DNA from: Paludibacteraceae bacterium
Lineage (GTDB): Bacteria > Bacteroidota > Bacteroidia > Bacteroidales > Paludibacteraceae
Direction: 5' to 3'
Assembly (NCBI GenBank): GCA_023227695.1
Contig: JALNVE010000168.1
Location: forward strand, 1 to 7,165
Length of the DNA stretch: 7,165 nucleotides
Shown here: positions 5,209 through 7,165 of the stretch, piece after piece
Position numbering within the stretch: the stretch's first letter is position 1
Layout: each line of letters begins with the position of its first letter
Notes under the pieces: model-generated
Told to the model about the DNA's origin: nothing
Databases searched by the model: none
What the model saw: only the letters and a program-made list of their open reading frames with translations
Program-made: the position numbers and the translations under genes

Positions 5209-6516
5209 ATGATTTGGAATGAGACCGTAGAGTGTATGAGCCGTGAGGAGATGCGCAAATTGCAGGGAATCCGTTTGAAACGGGTCGTTGAGCGCGTTTA
5301 CCACAATTGCGAGCCATACAGAAAAAGAATGCAGGAAGCTGGTGTTTCTCCTGACGACATAAGAAGCATCGACGATATTGTAAAGTTACCCTTTACTTCT
5401 AAACAGGATTTGCGTGATTATTATCCATTTGGACTTTTGTCATCCCCAATGTCGGAGATCGTACGTGTACATGCTTCTTCTGGAACTACAGGGAAACCTA
5501 TTATTGTTGGTTTGACCCGCAACGATTTGGCTGTTTGGAAAGAGGCAGGTGCCCGTTGCCTTACAGCATACGGCTTAGGTAAAAACGATATAGTTCAAGT
5601 TTCATACGGATATGGCTTGTTTACTGGTGGCTTGGGTGCTCATGCAGCTGTAGAAAACATCGGTGGTACGGTTATTCCAATGTCAAGCGGTAATACTCAG
5701 AAACAGATAATGATGATGCATGACTTGGGAGTTAAAGCTTTGGCTGCAACCCCATCGTATGCTCTTTATTTGGCTGAGGCCATAGCAAATTCAGAATATC
5801 CTCGTGAAGAGTTCCAACTGAAGGTAGGTATCTTCGGAGCTGAGCCGTGGACTGAGGGCATGCGTAGAGATATTGAAGGTAAATTAGGTATTAAAGCATA
5901 CGATATATATGGTCTAACAGAGGTGATGGGTCCTGGCGTCGGATTTGAATGCGAGTGTCAGAACGGAACTCACTTGAACGAAGACCACTTCTTCCCAGAG
6001 GTTATCAATTCTGAGACGGGCGAACCTGTTGCTCCAGGAGAGCAAGGTGAACTTGTTTTCTCGACATTGACTAAGGAAGGTATGCCGTTGCTTCGTTTCC
6101 GTACAAGAGATTTGACCCATTTGATTTACGAAAAGTGCGAATGTGGAAGAACCTTGGTTCGTATGGACAAGATTTTAGGGCGTTGCGACGATATGTTGAT
6201 CATCAGAGGTGTTAACGTATACCCTTCACAGATTGAGTCTGTTATCTGTACAATGGAGGAGGTAGAGCCTCATTTCTTCATCACGGTTGATCGTGTCAAC
6301 AATATAGATACTTTCGAGATCCAGGTAGAGGTGAAGGAGGGTTACTATTCAGACGAGATGGGCAAGATGATAGCCTTGAAGAAGAAGGTTGCTCACGAAA
6401 TCCAGTGTGTTGTAGGTTTGCAGCCTGACATCAAATTGGTTGAGCCTCGTTTCTTGCAGCGTAGCGAAGGAAAGGCTAAACGAGTTTTGGATAAACGAGT
6501 TTTCAAAAATGATTAA
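5209..6516 (+). CDS. paaK: Phenylacetate-CoA ligase (aryl-acid:CoA ligase, AMP-forming)
   Basis: A 435-residue cytoplasmic adenylate-forming enzyme that activates an aryl acetate with ATP and links it to CoA. The P-loop-like motif HASSGTTGKP is at 88-97. YGYGLFTGGLG (133-143) and the short A5 motif YDIYGLTEVMGPG (231-243) are characteristic of PaaK. RTRDLT (298-303) is the ribose-binding motif, and the hinge reads KILGRCDDMLIIRGVNVYPS (321-340). The C-terminal lid ends with RSEGKAKRVLDKR (418-430), where Lys422 is the likely adenylation lysine. Two CxC pairs (Cys248/Cys250 and Cys310/Cys312) could form a zinc site. ATG 5209 gives MIWNETVECMSREE, matching the family's usual start. An ACT-domain gene follows 24 nt downstream. 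In anaerobes such enzymes commonly recover CoA esters from aromatic amino-acid breakdown together with indolepyruvate oxidoreductase; the exact acid is not determined here. Confidence 0.9.
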   Translation: MIWNETVECMSREEMRKLQGIRLKRVVERVYHNCEPYRKRMQEAGVSPDDIRSIDDIVKLPFTSKQDLRDYYPFGLLSSPMSEIVRVHASSGTTGKPIIVGLTRNDLAVWKEAGARCLTAYGLGKNDIVQVSYGYGLFTGGLGAHAAVENIGGTVIPMSSGNTQKQIMMMHDLGVKALAATPSYALYLAEAIANSEYPREEFQLKVGIFGAEPWTEGMRRDIEGKLGIKAYDIYGLTEVMGPGVGFECECQNGTHLNEDHFFPEVINSETGEPVAPGEQGELVFSTLTKEGMPLLRFRTRDLTHLIYEKCECGRTLVRMDKILGRCDDMLIIRGVNVYPSQIESVICTMEEVEPHFFITVDRVNNIDTFEIQVEVKEGYYSDEMGKMIALKKKVAHEIQCVVGLQPDIKLVEPRFLQRSEGKAKRVLDKRVFKND

Positions 6517-6540
6517 TAAATCTGCTAAAATTGGTTGATT

Positions 6541-6966
6541 ATGATAGTAAAACAACTTTCTGTTTTTTTGGAGAATAAGACAGGACGCTTGAATGACGTG
6601 GCTGATATCTTAGGAAAGAACGGCATTAATATGACTGCGTTCAGTGTTGCTGACAATTCCGATTTCGGAATTCTTCGTGTGATCGTTTCTGATCCGGAGA
6701 AGGCTTTGACCGTTTTGAAGGAGAATAAGTTTGCCGTTTCTTTGACGGATGTGATTTGTCTTCATACACCAAATACACCAGGTTCATTGTCGTCTATCTT
6801 GCATATTTTGCAACGCGAGAATGTCTACATTGAATATATGTATGCTTTCGCAGAAGGAGAGGGTGCCAATGTGATTATCCGTCCTGACAAGATGGAAACA
6901 GGCATCGAAGCATTGAAGAATAATAAAATAGAATTGATCGCCGCAAACGATTTGTATCGTTTCTAG
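6541..6966 (+). CDS. Tandem ACT-domain amino-acid-binding protein
   Basis: A 141-residue protein made of two ACT domains and nothing else. The first starts QLSVFLENKTGRLNDVADIL (5-24), with the Gly-Arg-Leu turn and following helix that usually bind an amino-acid ligand, and continues to about residue 66. The second starts VICLHTPNTPGSLSSILHIL (71-90), with the equivalent Pro-Gly-Ser-Leu turn, and runs to the end. ACT pairs dimerise and sense small ligands, most often amino acids. The open frame reaches a TTG at 6535, but ATG 6541 six bases later is preferred. The gene begins 24 nt after the paaK stop with no terminator between, so the two are likely one transcript. Such neighbours are common for PaaK in anaerobes, which suggests an aromatic amino-acid sensor or allosteric partner; that role is inference. 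Confidence 0.85.
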   Translation: MIVKQLSVFLENKTGRLNDVADILGKNGINMTAFSVADNSDFGILRVIVSDPEKALTVLKENKFAVSLTDVICLHTPNTPGSLSSILHILQRENVYIEYMYAFAEGEGANVIIRPDKMETGIEALKNNKIELIAANDLYRF

Positions 6967-6988
6967 TCAATTCTAATCATGAAATGAG

Positions 6989-7025
6989 AAAGGATGTTTT
7001 GGGTCACCAAGGCATCCTTTTTTTA
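6989..7025 (+). terminator. Intrinsic terminator of the paaK-ACT operon
   Basis: A 14-bp stem (6989-7002 with 7007-7020), including two G.U pairs and closed by the loop GTCA, is followed by TTTTT. AAAGGATG pairs with CATCCTTT at the base. It starts 23 nt after the ACT stop codon and closes the operon. Confidence 0.92.
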
Positions 7026-7165
7026 TTGGATCAATTGGAAAAACAGGATCAGCGGATAGGTGGGGTTGGTACAAGGACAAGAATCCCCAGATTCAAGAAT
7101 AAAGTTTGGGCGTATAGGTCAAATTGCGTGGTATTTTCACTATATTAAGTGTCAATGGGTCAAAT

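Noticed and set aside
5029..5304. Open frame of 91 codons on the - strand across the paaK start
   Set aside because: Composition is dominated by Phe, Asn, Lys and Ile from AT-rich DNA and its start lies inside the paaK coding sequence; no family resemblance.
7117..7165. GGTCAAAT repeated at 7117-7124 and 7158-7165
   Set aside because: Only eight bases long, at the window edge, with no further structure; too weak to call an element end or regulator site.

Overview
The window looks like an ordinary chromosomal segment of a Bacteroidales (Bacteroidota) organism. Three things point there. Coding sequences start without clear Shine-Dalgarno sequences. Several genes carry upstream matches to the Bacteroidota -7 promoter element TAnnTTTG, in two cases with a TTG/TTTG -33 element 20 nt further up. 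Finally, the proteins (TolC-type OMP, class I dihydroorotase, Dpm1-like glycosyltransferase, PaaK plus tandem-ACT protein, and a short helix-turn-helix protein ending in a GPNGG-type tail) resemble Bacteroidales versions. I cannot name a genus.

Layout, left to right: (1) the 3' end of an ISAon1/ISL3-like transposase on the + strand, cut by the window edge, followed by the probable IS end; (2) a tRNA-Leu(CAG) on the - strand with a strong bidirectional terminator and a -7 element; (3) a TolC-family outer membrane efflux protein (-) with a good promoter; (4) a repeat-rich non-coding stretch; (5) an 86-codon helix-turn-helix protein (-) with a clear terminator and a promoter-like site framed by a perfect 12-bp inverted repeat; (6) dihydroorotase pyrC (-); (7) a polyprenol-phosphate mannose synthase-like GT2 enzyme (-); (8) a divergent AT-rich intergenic region; (9) an apparent two-gene + operon of phenylacetate-CoA ligase (paaK-like) and a tandem ACT-domain protein, closed by a textbook terminator; (10) about 140 bp of unassigned sequence.

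The genes serve separate cell functions: pyrimidine synthesis, lipid-linked sugar donor synthesis, efflux or secretion, and aryl-acid activation. Only paaK-ACT clearly forms a functional unit; in relatives such pairs often sit with indolepyruvate:ferredoxin oxidoreductase genes, which are not visible here. Three starts need correcting: the longest open frames of tolC, the mannose synthase and the ACT gene all begin at upstream TTG codons, and internal ATG codons are better starts.

I found no CRISPR array, phage module, toxin-antitoxin pair or defence system. The most interesting signals are regulatory: the inverted repeat around the promoter of the helix-turn-helix gene, a palindrome over the tolC -33 element, and paired direct repeats upstream of tolC. 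These are inferences from sequence alone.
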